Source: DASUGC01 sp035606665 (GTDB lineage Bacteria; Acidobacteriota; Vicinamibacteria; Vicinamibacterales; SCN-69-37). From it: 64,000 nucleotides of DNA. This document shows positions 52,654 to 61,571 of the stretch, in pieces. The position numbers and the translations under genes were made by a program. Positions within the stretch are counted from its first letter, which is position 1. Each line of letters starts with the position of its first letter. The notes beneath the pieces were generated by a model, which saw nothing but the letters and a program-made list of their open reading frames with translations, did not search any database and was not told the origin of the DNA. Location: positions 62,001 to 126,000 of the forward strand of contig DATNEY010000032.1 of assembly GCA_035606665.1 (NCBI GenBank), given 5' to 3'.

Positions 52654-53667
52654 CTAGGGAATGTTGCTCACTATATGCGGACCTGCGGCATTCGCAATCC
52701 AGAGCGGCAGCCTCTTCCACGTCTCGATCATCAGTCGGAACTTGGGATTCTTCGGACTCTGATCCGGCAACGCACCACCTGGCGCAAGCCAGTATTCCCA
52801 GTGCAGCGGCACCGGCTGGGCGCCCCACTGTTCCTTGAACTTGAACGTACCCTCACCTGGCGTCGAGCGTCCGAAGTCGAACGTCGCCACGCCTTCTGCC
52901 ACTGCCGAATCGATGGCGTGCCAGTACAACAGGTGATTGGGGCACAGCGAGTTGTAGTCGCGAATCGATGACGCCCACGGAATCTCAATGAGGTCGCGCG
53001 TCCGAATCGTCAGGCCGGCCGCAACCGGCGTGTTCTGGAGTGACACGACGATGATGCGTGCGCGATCCGGCAAGGCGCGCATGACCTCGTCGAACAGCTT
53101 GCGCGAATAGACGGGCGTACCCAGGTCGCGCATGTTGCGCGCGAACACGCGGTAGAACGCCTCGACTAGCTCAGCTCCGCCCCGGGTCACGGTGAGGCCG
53201 GACTTCTCGGCCTTGCGCACCTGGTTTCGGGCTTTTCGATCGATGCGCTCGAACATCCCGGCCGAGAGCGGCAACCGCATCGTGACCTTGTGCTGGCGGC
53301 ACGGAAGACTCTCGAAACGGCGGCCGATGTGCCGCAGTTCCACGTGCTTCACGCCATTGGCGGCAGCCAGGCGGCCCGCGTCGTCGAGCAGAGCCGCCGC
53401 GACGGTGTCCGACGGGGCAAGCACGCCACCGAAGTTGACGAACGGCAGCGAGGTGAAGCTGCGGCCGAAAATGATGCTCCGGATTTCGATGATCGGCAGG
53501 ACGCCCGCGATGGCGCCGTCCGCGCCCCGCTCCATCAGGTAGTGAGCGCGATGGCCGAAGGCGCGTTCAATGACATCGCGCCAGACCCACTCGTGATAGC
53601 CGGCGGCGTCAGGTTGCGAGGAGACGAATCGATCCCATTCCTCGCGGTCTGACTGACTCGCAATCAC
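52654..53667 (-). CDS. FemAB-like protein, exosortase-system associated (TIGR03019 type)
   Basis: 337 residues from GTG 53667, overlapping the previous stop. The GNAT-type FemAB fold is indicated by AGYHEWVWRDVIERAFGHRA, SLPFVNFGGVLA, the basic IDRKARNQVRKAEKSGLTV helix and SLCPNHLLYWHAIDSAVAEG. The FDFGRSTPGEGTFKFKEQWG segment near the C-terminus is diagnostic of the exosortase-associated subgroup. FemAB proteins transfer amino acids; here the acceptor may be an amino sugar of the exopolysaccharide (inference). Located between two carbamoyltransferase homologues. Confidence 0.93.
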   Translation of the reverse strand: MIASQSDREEWDRFVSSQPDAAGYHEWVWRDVIERAFGHRAHYLMERGADGAIAGVLPIIEIRSIIFGRSFTSLPFVNFGGVLAPSDTVAAALLDDAGRLAAANGVKHVELRHIGRRFESLPCRQHKVTMRLPLSAGMFERIDRKARNQVRKAEKSGLTVTRGGAELVEAFYRVFARNMRDLGTPVYSRKLFDEVMRALPDRARIIVVSLQNTPVAAGLTIRTRDLIEIPWASSIRDYNSLCPNHLLYWHAIDSAVAEGVATFDFGRSTPGEGTFKFKEQWGAQPVPLHWEYWLAPGGALPDQSPKNPKFRLMIETWKRLPLWIANAAGPHIVSNIP

Positions 53668-55223
53668 TCCTGGCTCCTCAGCAGCCAGTAGTCTTTCATG
53701 AGCAGGAATCGTCCGAGGACCAGCGCATCGATCGCGGAGGAATACATCGTCCTCACTGCGTCGCGCGGAGTGCAGGCGGTCGGTTCCGCCGCGCCGGAGA
53801 GACCGATCTCAATCAGCCCGGGCGTGCCTGTGGACGCATAGTGATGCTCGAGAAGGTCGCGGAGTCTCGATTCGAATCGCGCGGACGGTCCATGAATGCG
53901 GGCGGCGTGGCGGCCGTCGAGCGCCGCGGCCACGAGCGGCCGCCAATCGGCCCGGACCTCGACATCACGGCTTCCAAACGCCGGCGCGTCCGAGGCGAGG
54001 CACGAGGCTGCCATCGTTGGCGCCACGACGAGCGGCAGGGGCGTATCGAGAGGCAGATCGCGCAGATACTCGTTCACGTTCTGGCGCGCGTAGCGGTTCG
54101 ACGGGTCCGCCAGAATGCTGCGCGTACCGAGCGGCCGGGGCCCGAACGCCATCGGTCCCTGGAACCACCCGACGATCTTCCCCTGCGCCAGCATCTTCGA
54201 AACGCGGGCCAGCAATCGCGCCCAGTCGGGTTCGTAGACGTAGTCCAGCCTGCAGTTGTCGAGCGTGCGCTTGATTGCTTCTTCTGAAAACGCGGGGCCG
54301 ATCGCGAGCGCGGCAGCGTGCCCGGCGCCGGCAACGGCACCGAGGGCGCGGCCCGAAGGCTCCGGCACCGCCGCAAGAGACAGCCGATCTCCCACTATCC
54401 CCTGCAACGCGCTGTTGAATCCCGCGTTGCCAAATGCGCCGCCGCCTGCGGCCACGGGACTCGACCCATTCCCCGTACCCGCGCATTCGGCGATCTTCGC
54501 GACGACGCCCGCCAGGCTGGCCGTGAAACTCGCGGCAAGCGCACGGCGCTTCTGCTGAACCCTCGCGTTGAGTGATCGAGGATCACCAAGCAAAGCCGCA
54601 TGATCGCCGCCGATCGTTTTCGCGGCCGCCGCGATTGCCGCAGGATCGGCCGATACGCCTGCGGCGTTGCCGGCAACGACGATTGCCGCCGAGAATGCTT
54701 CGGCAAACTCAGGATCAGTGCCAGCTCCGAGCCGGTCGAGCTCCGCGAGCGAATCTGTGGTGCTGAGTCCAAGAGTCGAGGCCAGCGCGCTCGCGCCGGC
54801 GAAGATGGCCGGCGCACCGGCTACATCACGGCGCTCGGCTACACCATCTCCCTCGCGCCGGAACAGCGCCATCACCGGCGGATTCGCCCCGCAGACGATG
54901 ACCGCACGTGACGCGGGAGTGGTCATCGCGGCGTGGCGAGCATCGGCTTCGACCGCATCCATGACTCGCGAAGATCTCGCGAGTTTCCCGGCGTCACCGA
55001 CAACGTCGCCGACAACGACGACCTCGTCGACGGCGTCGGTAGCGACACCTGCGGCCGTAAGGCAGGCATCCACGGCATTTACGGGGACACCACCGGTCTG
55101 CGCGTAGCCGATGCCGGCCACGCGAGCGAAGCTTTCTTCGGTTACGGCCGCGACGATGCGGCCGTCGATGGACAGCGCGGCCGCCGCGTCACGGTCCCGG
55201 CCGCTGATCCCGAGCACTTTCAC
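53664..55223 (-). CDS. Degenerate NodU/CmcH-type carbamoyltransferase homologue
   Basis: 519 residues from GTG 55223, about 90 shorter than its two intact neighbours. The start KVLGISGRDRDAAAALSIDG and TEESFARV match the family. Where the intact enzymes have HHxSHAA, this protein has VIVCGANPPVMALF (about 108-121), so the metal-binding His residues are missing. The GGVAxN block is altered to GGGAFGNAGFN. In contrast GWFQGPMAFGPRPLGTRSIL is well preserved, and LRDLLEHHYASTGTP aligns with the C-terminus. The frame is undamaged and codon use is normal, so this looks like a maintained pseudo-enzyme or an enzyme with changed chemistry. Composition is unusually Ala-rich. Confidence 0.82.
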   Translation of the reverse strand: MKVLGISGRDRDAAAALSIDGRIVAAVTEESFARVAGIGYAQTGGVPVNAVDACLTAAGVATDAVDEVVVVGDVVGDAGKLARSSRVMDAVEADARHAAMTTPASRAVIVCGANPPVMALFRREGDGVAERRDVAGAPAIFAGASALASTLGLSTTDSLAELDRLGAGTDPEFAEAFSAAIVVAGNAAGVSADPAAIAAAAKTIGGDHAALLGDPRSLNARVQQKRRALAASFTASLAGVVAKIAECAGTGNGSSPVAAGGGAFGNAGFNSALQGIVGDRLSLAAVPEPSGRALGAVAGAGHAAALAIGPAFSEEAIKRTLDNCRLDYVYEPDWARLLARVSKMLAQGKIVGWFQGPMAFGPRPLGTRSILADPSNRYARQNVNEYLRDLPLDTPLPLVVAPTMAASCLASDAPAFGSRDVEVRADWRPLVAAALDGRHAARIHGPSARFESRLRDLLEHHYASTGTPGLIEIGLSGAAEPTACTPRDAVRTMYSSAIDALVLGRFLLMKDYWLLRSQE

Positions 55224-55249
55224 GCGATCACCAAATCTCCAATTCGCGT

Positions 55250-55389
55250 GGGGCCCCACCCCCACGCGCTTGTCTTCCGGACGCTCAGCGCCCTCGCTAC
55301 GCTCGGGGCCTCGCGATGGCCATCGGGGCCCCACGCCCACGCGGCTGTTTTCGAGCGCTCAGCGCCCTCGCTGCGCTCGGGACCTCGCG
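55250..55389. repeat. Two tandem copies of a REP-like intergenic element
   Basis: Copies lie at 55250-55315 and 55325-55389 (period 75). Each has GGGGCCCCAC, CCCACGCG, and a GCTCAGCGCCCTCGCT-CGCTCGGG core with dyad symmetry. They fill most of the 175-base gap between two carbamoyltransferase genes. The strong self-complementarity suggests RNA stem-loops or a mobile REP element. No transposase is near. Confidence 0.75.
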
Positions 55390-55398
55390 GTGTCACCG

Positions 55399-57225
55399 CT
55401 ACGCCCGCTTCGGATGTTCGACCAGGAACTCTCCGATCGCCAGAACGTCGAGGTTGCCCTGCAGGAACGCCCGGATTGCATCGTCCGGCGAGCAGACGAT
55501 CGGCTCCTCGTGCATGTTGAAGCTGGTGTTGATCAGCGTCGGGATGCCCGTGAGCTTGTGGTACTCGGTCAGCAGCCGGTGGAAGCCGGGGCTGCCCGTC
55601 GCGGTGACGAGCTGCGGGCGCGCGGTGCCGTCCACATGGACGGCGGCCGGGCAGTCCCGGATCATCGACGGCGTGCAGTCGAACGTAATGGTCATGAATT
55701 CCGCGGCGTAGTCGGCGCCGTCGACGAGCTTGTAGTTGGCGTGACGATGCTCGTGGAGCGTCGCGGGCGCGAAGGGCATGAACTCCGTCCGGCCGAGCCG
55801 CTGGTTGAGCCACTGGTTCACGGACGGTTCTTTGGCGTGGTACAGAATCGAGCGGTGGCCGAGCGCGCGCGGCCCGTACTCCATGCGGCCGTCGAATCTG
55901 GCAACGACCTTCCCTGCCGCGAGCAGCATCGCGATCTTTGGTTCAATCGGCGTGTAGCGCGTGAACGGGAGGCCGGCGCGCTTCAACGCCTCGGCGATCT
56001 CGTCGCCCGTGTACGAGGGTCCGAGATAAACGTCGTTGATCCTCTTGCGCGTCGGCTCGCTGCCGGCGAACTCGGCGAGGGCGGCGCCCGTGCCGCAGCC
56101 GCCGTCACCCATGTTCGGATGGATGAAGATGCCGTCGACACCCTCGATCTCGCGCAGACGCTGGTTCAGCTTGACGTTGGCAACGACACCTCCGGACAGC
56201 ACGAGATGCCTGAGTCCGGTCTTCTTCAGGTGCTGCGAGACGTAGGCGACCGCCACCTCTTCGAGCACGCGCTGATACGCCGCGGCGACGTCGATCTTCG
56301 GAAACTGGGCCGCCAGCAGGCGCGCGAAGTAGACGTTGTTGGTCTCGACGATGCGGAATCCGCCGTTGGCGTGCACGAACCGCCGTCGGAGGACGTCGCC
56401 GAGCACTTCGGGATCGCCGTAAGCAGCGAGGCCGACGATCTTGCCCTCGTGACGGCTGGGCGTGAAACCGAGCGCGGACGTGACTGATTCGTAGAACGTC
56501 CCGAGCGAATGCGGATACTCGAGGCCGTGGACGCGCTCGATCTTGCCGTCGCGGCCGACGCTGATGCTGCCCGCAAGGCCCGACCCGTAGCCATCGAGCG
56601 TCACAATGAGCGCCTCATCGTAGCCGCTGGTGTAGTACGCGTTCGCGGCGTGGCTCAGGTGATGCTCGACTCGCTTGAGCTTGCCGCTGAATCCAACTTC
56701 AGCCAGCCCGCTTTCGAGCTGCTGGTGCCACTGGAAGTGGTACTTCGACGCCTCGCGGCCCCACTGTTCGGATCCGCGCTTCGCGACATTGCGCGACACG
56801 ACGCCCTCGCTCGCGAGCACGCGGTACGCGAGGTTCTTGAGCAGGCCTTTCTCCTGGCGCTCGTTCGGATCCGCGAGTCCCGGGACGGGCTCCCGGCGCG
56901 CTGGAATCCTGGCCTTCGCTTTCTGGATTTCCTCGCTCGTGGCCGCGGCCTCGGTTTCTTCGAGGAACTCGCGCTCCTTCTCCAGGTTGCGCTCGAACAG
57001 GCGCGTCTCTTCGTCGTACGGCAGGAAGGGATAGACCACGCGGTCGATCTCCTCGGCCTTCGTTCCCGTCCGATCGAGGGCATCCTCGAGCGCCTGCCAC
57101 GGAAATCCGTTCTGCAGCTTGACGCGCGTGAATCGTTCCTCGGCGGCGGCGTACGTGATGACGCCGTCCTCGACGATCGTGACCGTCGAATCCTTGTCCA
57201 GTGGTGAGAGTCCCAATACCTTCAT
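55399..57225 (-). CDS. NodU/CmcH-family carbamoyltransferase (intact, divergent subtype)
   Basis: 608 residues. Start KVLGLSPLDKDSTVTIVEDG and AEERFTRVK; metal-binding motif HHLSHAANAYY at 188-198 followed by LDGYGSG. The C-terminal half has SGGVVANVKLNQRL, FDGRMEYGPRALGHRSIL and IPTLINTSFNMHEEPIVCSP. An acidic, Lys-rich insert (residues about 75-130) lengthens the region before the His motif compared with the other intact enzyme, so the two probably act on different substrates. Expected reaction: ATP- and carbamoyl-phosphate-dependent O-carbamoylation of a glycan. It follows the second deacetylase after 17 bases. Confidence 0.94.
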   Translation of the reverse strand: MKVLGLSPLDKDSTVTIVEDGVITYAAAEERFTRVKLQNGFPWQALEDALDRTGTKAEEIDRVVYPFLPYDEETRLFERNLEKEREFLEETEAAATSEEIQKAKARIPARREPVPGLADPNERQEKGLLKNLAYRVLASEGVVSRNVAKRGSEQWGREASKYHFQWHQQLESGLAEVGFSGKLKRVEHHLSHAANAYYTSGYDEALIVTLDGYGSGLAGSISVGRDGKIERVHGLEYPHSLGTFYESVTSALGFTPSRHEGKIVGLAAYGDPEVLGDVLRRRFVHANGGFRIVETNNVYFARLLAAQFPKIDVAAAYQRVLEEVAVAYVSQHLKKTGLRHLVLSGGVVANVKLNQRLREIEGVDGIFIHPNMGDGGCGTGAALAEFAGSEPTRKRINDVYLGPSYTGDEIAEALKRAGLPFTRYTPIEPKIAMLLAAGKVVARFDGRMEYGPRALGHRSILYHAKEPSVNQWLNQRLGRTEFMPFAPATLHEHRHANYKLVDGADYAAEFMTITFDCTPSMIRDCPAAVHVDGTARPQLVTATGSPGFHRLLTEYHKLTGIPTLINTSFNMHEEPIVCSPDDAIRAFLQGNLDVLAIGEFLVEHPKRA

Positions 57226-57242
57226 ATGAGTCCGTGAATGTG

Positions 57243-58241
57243 TCAGTTCGCGAGCGCGTCGAAGATCTCGCTTGCGGCCGTCGGCTGTCCGCCGATCCCC
57301 GCAAAGAAGTAATCAAAGTATCGGTCGATGGTCGCCACAAAGGCATCCCGCTCGGCCGCATCCCTCACGTATCTCGTGCAGCCCGGCTTGAGGCTCGGAC
57401 TGTGGAAAGTCAGTGCAAATGTGCGCACTCCATCGGCGACGAGCGCCCTCGTCAGGGCCGTCATCTCGTCGAGCGTGTTGCCTTCAGGAGAGAGCATGAC
57501 CTTGTTCAGCATTCCCGTCCGGGCCAGGATGCCGACCGCACGGACGGGCTCCAGGAACCTCGCGGAGGCCGCCCGGTGAAGCGGCTCGCCGAACCGGCGA
57601 GCCGCGCCAATGTAGTCGAGCGTGCACGGCAACTCGAGCAGCCGGCGTCGGCTGCCGAACGACCCCGGCCTGACGCTGAAGCCGCTGAAATCCGGTCCCT
57701 TTTCCGGCGAGAAGTCCATGTGCGGAATCACGCTCGTGTCGACGTCGTATCCCAGGGACTCCAGAATCCGTGCGGTGCCAGGACCAAATCCATAGCGCCC
57801 GGCCTTGTAGACGCGCGGCCGCACGTGCATGCGGGTCTGGATCGCTTCGGTCAGCGCCTCGATCTTGGCGCGCTCCAGATCAGCCCCCAGATTGCACGCA
57901 AAACTCATCTCGCGAGTCAGCGGCTCCTCGAACGGCGGTGTGACCCACGGATGGAGATGCGCGCCGATGTAGCACTGCCCGTCGGCCGCAAATCCTGCGA
58001 GCGTCCCTGCCGATGAGGGCGTCGACGCCACCGGATAGTCGACAACGTACGTGGGCTTCAGTCCATAGCCCGCGGCAACCTTCTGCAGGCGCGCGGTCTC
58101 GGGAATCGCGGTGACGCTGACGTTCTCCCGCGCGAACGGCGCGGCCCAGTCGAACTCCTCCTCGGTATCGACGATGACGAAGAGCTCAGGTTTCTTGCCG
58201 GGCTGTTCGGTCAGCGGTGTGAAAAAGCCGGGCGTCAGCAC
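57243..58241 (-). CDS. Polysaccharide deacetylase-like protein (NodB fold, WalW-like)
   Basis: 332 residues from GTG 58241, overlapping the preceding deacetylase stop by seven bases. Recognisable NodB-type elements: FVIVDTEEEFDWAAPF (metal-binding Asp region, about 21-36), IGAHLHPWVTPPFEE (His motif), RPRVYKAGRYGFG (motif 3) and TFALTFHSPSLKPG. The HLHPW form of the second motif differs from the SHG-x3-H of the neighbouring canonical enzyme. It may deacetylate an N-acetylated sugar of the polymer or act on a different carbohydrate ester. Two different deacetylases side by side suggest more than one de-N-acetylated position. Confidence 0.8.
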   Translation of the reverse strand: MLTPGFFTPLTEQPGKKPELFVIVDTEEEFDWAAPFARENVSVTAIPETARLQKVAAGYGLKPTYVVDYPVASTPSSAGTLAGFAADGQCYIGAHLHPWVTPPFEEPLTREMSFACNLGADLERAKIEALTEAIQTRMHVRPRVYKAGRYGFGPGTARILESLGYDVDTSVIPHMDFSPEKGPDFSGFSVRPGSFGSRRRLLELPCTLDYIGAARRFGEPLHRAASARFLEPVRAVGILARTGMLNKVMLSPEGNTLDEMTALTRALVADGVRTFALTFHSPSLKPGCTRYVRDAAERDAFVATIDRYFDYFFAGIGGQPTAASEIFDALAN

Positions 58242-59128
58242 CGCGCGGCCTCCGGCACCACATCGGTGAGCCTGCCAAATCGAAAATCCGTCAGGAGCCG
58301 GCGCAGCCGTCCCTCGGTCTTGTCGAGGTTTCGATAATGCCTGAACCGGCTGACCGTGCCGGCTTCGAGCCGCGGCTGATCGGGATCGATCTCCCACGGA
58401 TGCAGATAGAAGATCGCCGGCCGGCGTTCGTGCGCGTTGATGCGGGCAATGCCCCAGCGCGTCCAGCCGTACGGCAGCAGGCGGAAGTAGCCGCCGCCCG
58501 CGACCGGCAGATTCATCGAGCCGATCCGAACGGTCGACGGCGGCACCTCAGTGAGCTCCCCCGCCGAGCGCTTCAGGCCATGTACGTGACGCGGCGCATC
58601 CGGAATGCCGTATCGATCGTGACGAATCGGGAAGATGCTGGCGTCGTAGGTGAATCCCTCTTCGACGAGCACGTCGAGCGCCCAGAGCGATTGCTTCGTA
58701 ATCGAGTAACTTGGCGCGCGGTAGCCGAAGACGCGCTGTCCCGAGAGATCCTCCATGAAGCGTTTCGATCGTCGAATGTCCGCGCGGAATGCGTCAGGTG
58801 TCTGCTCGTAGATCAGCCGGTGGGCGTAGCCGTGAGACGCAAGCTCATGACCTCCGCCGGCGATGGACTTGACGAGGGACGGAAACTTCTCCGCGACCCA
58901 GCCGAGCACGAAGAATGTGGCTTTCACGCGGTGGTCATCGAACAGCCGCAGCAGCAGCTCGGTGTTCGCGACCACACGGCTGGGGAACGTATCCCACTGC
59001 TCGCGCGACACCACGGCGTCGAACGCGCTGACCTGGAAGTAGTCCTCGACGTCGATCGTCATGGCATTGACAATCGAATCGGCCGCGACCGGTGTCCGGC
59101 CGCTGGAGGCGGTGGGCTGTCCGGCCAT
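58235..59128 (-). CDS. XrtA/exosortase-associated polysaccharide deacetylase (DUF3473 type)
   Basis: 297 residues from ATG 59128, two bases after the sugar-transferase stop. NodB motifs are complete: TIDVEDYFQV (24-33), HELASHGYAHRLIY with the metal His pair (94-107), FGYRAPSYSI and a C-terminal PAIFYLHPWEIDPDQPRL, the DUF3473 hallmark. The protein lacks an obvious signal peptide, as is usual for this group. It removes acetyl groups from N-acetylated sugars of the exopolysaccharide. Gene order (transferase, then deacetylase) is standard for exosortase EPS loci. Confidence 0.94.
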   Translation of the reverse strand: MAGQPTASSGRTPVAADSIVNAMTIDVEDYFQVSAFDAVVSREQWDTFPSRVVANTELLLRLFDDHRVKATFFVLGWVAEKFPSLVKSIAGGGHELASHGYAHRLIYEQTPDAFRADIRRSKRFMEDLSGQRVFGYRAPSYSITKQSLWALDVLVEEGFTYDASIFPIRHDRYGIPDAPRHVHGLKRSAGELTEVPPSTVRIGSMNLPVAGGGYFRLLPYGWTRWGIARINAHERRPAIFYLHPWEIDPDQPRLEAGTVSRFRHYRNLDKTEGRLRRLLTDFRFGRLTDVVPEAARC

Positions 59129-59130
59129 GG

Positions 59131-60519
59131 TTACTGCGCGCCCCGGCGAAGGATGACCGTCTTCACCGTCGAAAAGAGCACGAACAGATCGAACGCCACG
59201 GCCATCCGTTTGATGTAGAAGAGATCGTACTGAAGCTTCTCGAGCGCGTCCTCGACCGAGGCGCCGTAGGTGTAGGACACCTGCGCCCAGCCCGTGACGC
59301 CCGGCCGAACCGTGTGGCGCAAGCCGTAGAACGGAATCTCCTCGGTCAGCTTCGCGACGAACTCGGGCCGCTCGGGCCGGGGACCGACCATGCTCATATC
59401 GCCCAGGAGCACGTTCCACAGCTGCGGCAGCTCATCGAGGCGCGCGCGCCGGAGAAAGCCGCCGATCGGCGTGATGCGCGGGTCGGAGGCCTGCGCCCAG
59501 ACCGGCCCGGTCTTGGCCTCGGCATCCTGCCGCATCGACCGGAACTTGTGCACCGTGAACAGCTTGCCGTCCTTGCCGACGCGCGCCTGGTGGTAGAGAA
59601 CCGGGCCGGGAGACGTGAGCTTCACCATGGCGGCGACGAGGGCCATCACCGGCGAGAGCAGCGTCAGGCCGACCGCCGCGCAGACCAGATCGAGCACGCG
59701 CTTGGCGACGAGGAGCAGCCGGGTCTTCTTGAAGCCCTCGGAAAACAGGAGCCAGCTCGGGCGCAGGTTATCTACGGCAATCTTGCCGGTGAACTCCTCG
59801 TAGACCGACGGCAGATGATCGAACGTCACATTGCGATCGATCTTCATCCGCAGCAATTGATCCATCGGCAGCTTGCCGCGCGCATCCACGAGGCTGACCA
59901 CCACGCGGTCGACGCCGCGCTGGCCGACAATCGTCGGAATGTCCGCGACGGTGCCGATGACGCCGGGATTGATGACCGGTTGGCCCACCCTCGCGGGATC
60001 GGCATCGACGAATCCGACGATCTCGACGCCGAGCTCGATGCGCCGATTGTGCAGCTCACCCGCGAGTGCGACAGCCGCGCTGTTCGTCCCCACGAGCAGC
60101 AGCCGCTCGCGCGGTCCGATGGTCCGGTTGAACAGCTCGTACAGAATCCGCGAAAACACGACGCTGATTATGACGATCAGCGGCAGCGCAATCGCGAAGA
60201 TGCCGCGGCCGATCATGGCATCCGGGAACCAGTAGTACACGGCCGCCAGAATGAAGGATGCGGCCGCAAGCGACTGGATGATGCCGACGAACATCTGGCG
60301 TCGATCGGACGTGTGCTTCAGGTTGTACAGGTCGGCGAAGTACAGGCAGGTCTGCGTGACCACCGCCACGATCAACGTCCGCTCGACGCCATGCTGGAAG
60401 AGGAACAAGTCCCACGCACCGGAACCGAACCGGATCCACGCCGCAACCCCGACCGTCAGCAGAATCGCGACGGTCTCGAACAGGACGAGGGCGACGGTGC
60501 GGAGGGCGGAACGGTGCAT
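59131..60519 (-). CDS. Polyprenyl glycosylphosphotransferase (EpsB-type priming sugar transferase)
   Basis: 462 residues from ATG 60519. Four or five N-terminal membrane segments and a CoA-binding-like domain (RLLLVGTNSAAVALAGEL) precede the bacterial sugar transferase domain from about residue 265: KRVLDLVCAAVGLTLLSPVM, HKFRSMRQDAE, RRARLDELPQLWNVLLGDMS and GVTGWAQVSYTYG. It transfers a sugar phosphate to undecaprenyl phosphate and so starts each repeat unit. The length and domain plan fit the exosortase-associated EpsB subgroup. Nineteen bases separate it from the kinase gene. Confidence 0.95.
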   Translation of the reverse strand: MHRSALRTVALVLFETVAILLTVGVAAWIRFGSGAWDLFLFQHGVERTLIVAVVTQTCLYFADLYNLKHTSDRRQMFVGIIQSLAAASFILAAVYYWFPDAMIGRGIFAIALPLIVIISVVFSRILYELFNRTIGPRERLLLVGTNSAAVALAGELHNRRIELGVEIVGFVDADPARVGQPVINPGVIGTVADIPTIVGQRGVDRVVVSLVDARGKLPMDQLLRMKIDRNVTFDHLPSVYEEFTGKIAVDNLRPSWLLFSEGFKKTRLLLVAKRVLDLVCAAVGLTLLSPVMALVAAMVKLTSPGPVLYHQARVGKDGKLFTVHKFRSMRQDAEAKTGPVWAQASDPRITPIGGFLRRARLDELPQLWNVLLGDMSMVGPRPERPEFVAKLTEEIPFYGLRHTVRPGVTGWAQVSYTYGASVEDALEKLQYDLFYIKRMAVAFDLFVLFSTVKTVILRRGAQ

Positions 60520-60537
60520 GCGACGTTCGAGTTGCCG

Positions 60538-61560
60538 CTATTTCCTGACCAGAGCGCCGGGCTCGGCCTGGGCATAGTACTTGTAGTAGTCGTAGTTGGT
60601 CTGCGACGACTGCGCGCGCGCGCGATTCAACACGGTGCCGATCACACGCTCCTTGCCGATCGCCTGCACGGCACGGTTCACCATGTCGTGCGGTGTCGAC
60701 TCGGCCTTGACCACGAGCACCACGCCGTCGGCCATCGACGAGAGCAGCGCGGCGTCCGTCAGCAGCCCGACCGGCGGCGTGTCGATCACGACCCAGTCGA
60801 AGACCTCGCGCGCTTCATCGATCAGGCGCCGCATCCGTTCCGACGTCAACGCGCCGATCGGATCCGACGTGGGCTTGCCCGCGGGCAGCACCGCCAGCCG
60901 TTCCGACACGCGGTGCAGCGGCAGTTTGGGTTCGTCGGCCGTCACGAGACCGTCTGACAATCCGGGCGCTCCCGGCACCTGAAAGACCAGATGCAGCGAC
61001 GGACGGCGCAGGTCGGCGTCGACCAGCAGCACATCGCGGCGGTACGACTCGCTCAATGTCATCGCCAGGTTCGACGCCGTGAGCGTCTTGCCTTCGCCGG
61101 CAACAGCGCTCGCCACCATCACGACCTTGAAACCAGTCGTGCGCTGCGCCTGGTGCAGAGCCGCGGCCAGGCGGCGGTACTGCTCGCGCGACGCGGGCAT
61201 CATCGAATCGTCGACGACTGTCTTCGTCGCGAGCTGGGAGTTGATCTGGCGCCTCAGCGCCATCTCGGTGATCAAGCCTTCGTCGCTCGGCCGGGCGGTG
61301 AGCTCTTCCGGCAGTCGCGATGGCGCGATCGCGGACGTTGAGGTCGAGAAGGACGCCGCGGGCGCCGCTGGCTCGGCCATCAACGGCTCGACAGCCAGAG
61401 GCACATCGACACCCTCGCTCGGCAATTCGTCGGCCGTCAATTCCGACGGCAACGGCAAATCGTCCGTCGGCCCGGACGCCAACGGCAGATCGGCCGTCGT
61501 ACTCGACACTGCGGCCTGATCCTCCGCCGCGCGACGCATTGCCTTATCCAACCGGCCCAT
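60538..61560 (-). CDS. CpsD/CapB-like tyrosine-protein kinase, exosortase-system associated
   Basis: 340 residues. An N-terminal acidic, Pro/Ala-rich linker (1-100) is followed by the BY-kinase core: Walker A SAVAGEGKT (151-159), Walker A' LLVDADLRRP (about 178-187) and Walker B WVVIDTPP. The C-terminus has a Tyr cluster YDYYKYY (323-329), the autophosphorylation tail. It works with the chain-length protein encoded two genes upstream to control polymer length and export. It lies 11 bases after the ATPase gene. Confidence 0.95.
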   Translation of the reverse strand: MGRLDKAMRRAAEDQAAVSSTTADLPLASGPTDDLPLPSELTADELPSEGVDVPLAVEPLMAEPAAPAASFSTSTSAIAPSRLPEELTARPSDEGLITEMALRRQINSQLATKTVVDDSMMPASREQYRRLAAALHQAQRTTGFKVVMVASAVAGEGKTLTASNLAMTLSESYRRDVLLVDADLRRPSLHLVFQVPGAPGLSDGLVTADEPKLPLHRVSERLAVLPAGKPTSDPIGALTSERMRRLIDEAREVFDWVVIDTPPVGLLTDAALLSSMADGVVLVVKAESTPHDMVNRAVQAIGKERVIGTVLNRARAQSSQTNYDYYKYYAQAEPGALVRK

Positions 61561-61571
61561 CAGTCAGCTCC

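Noticed and set aside
55111..56487. Plus-strand open frame across the carbamoyltransferase and REP region
   Set aside because: Crosses two minus-strand genes and the repeat; no recognisable protein.
59092..60957. Long plus-strand open frame opposite the sugar transferase and kinase genes
   Set aside because: Arg/His/Asp-rich antisense product; the minus-strand genes have complete, recognisable motifs.
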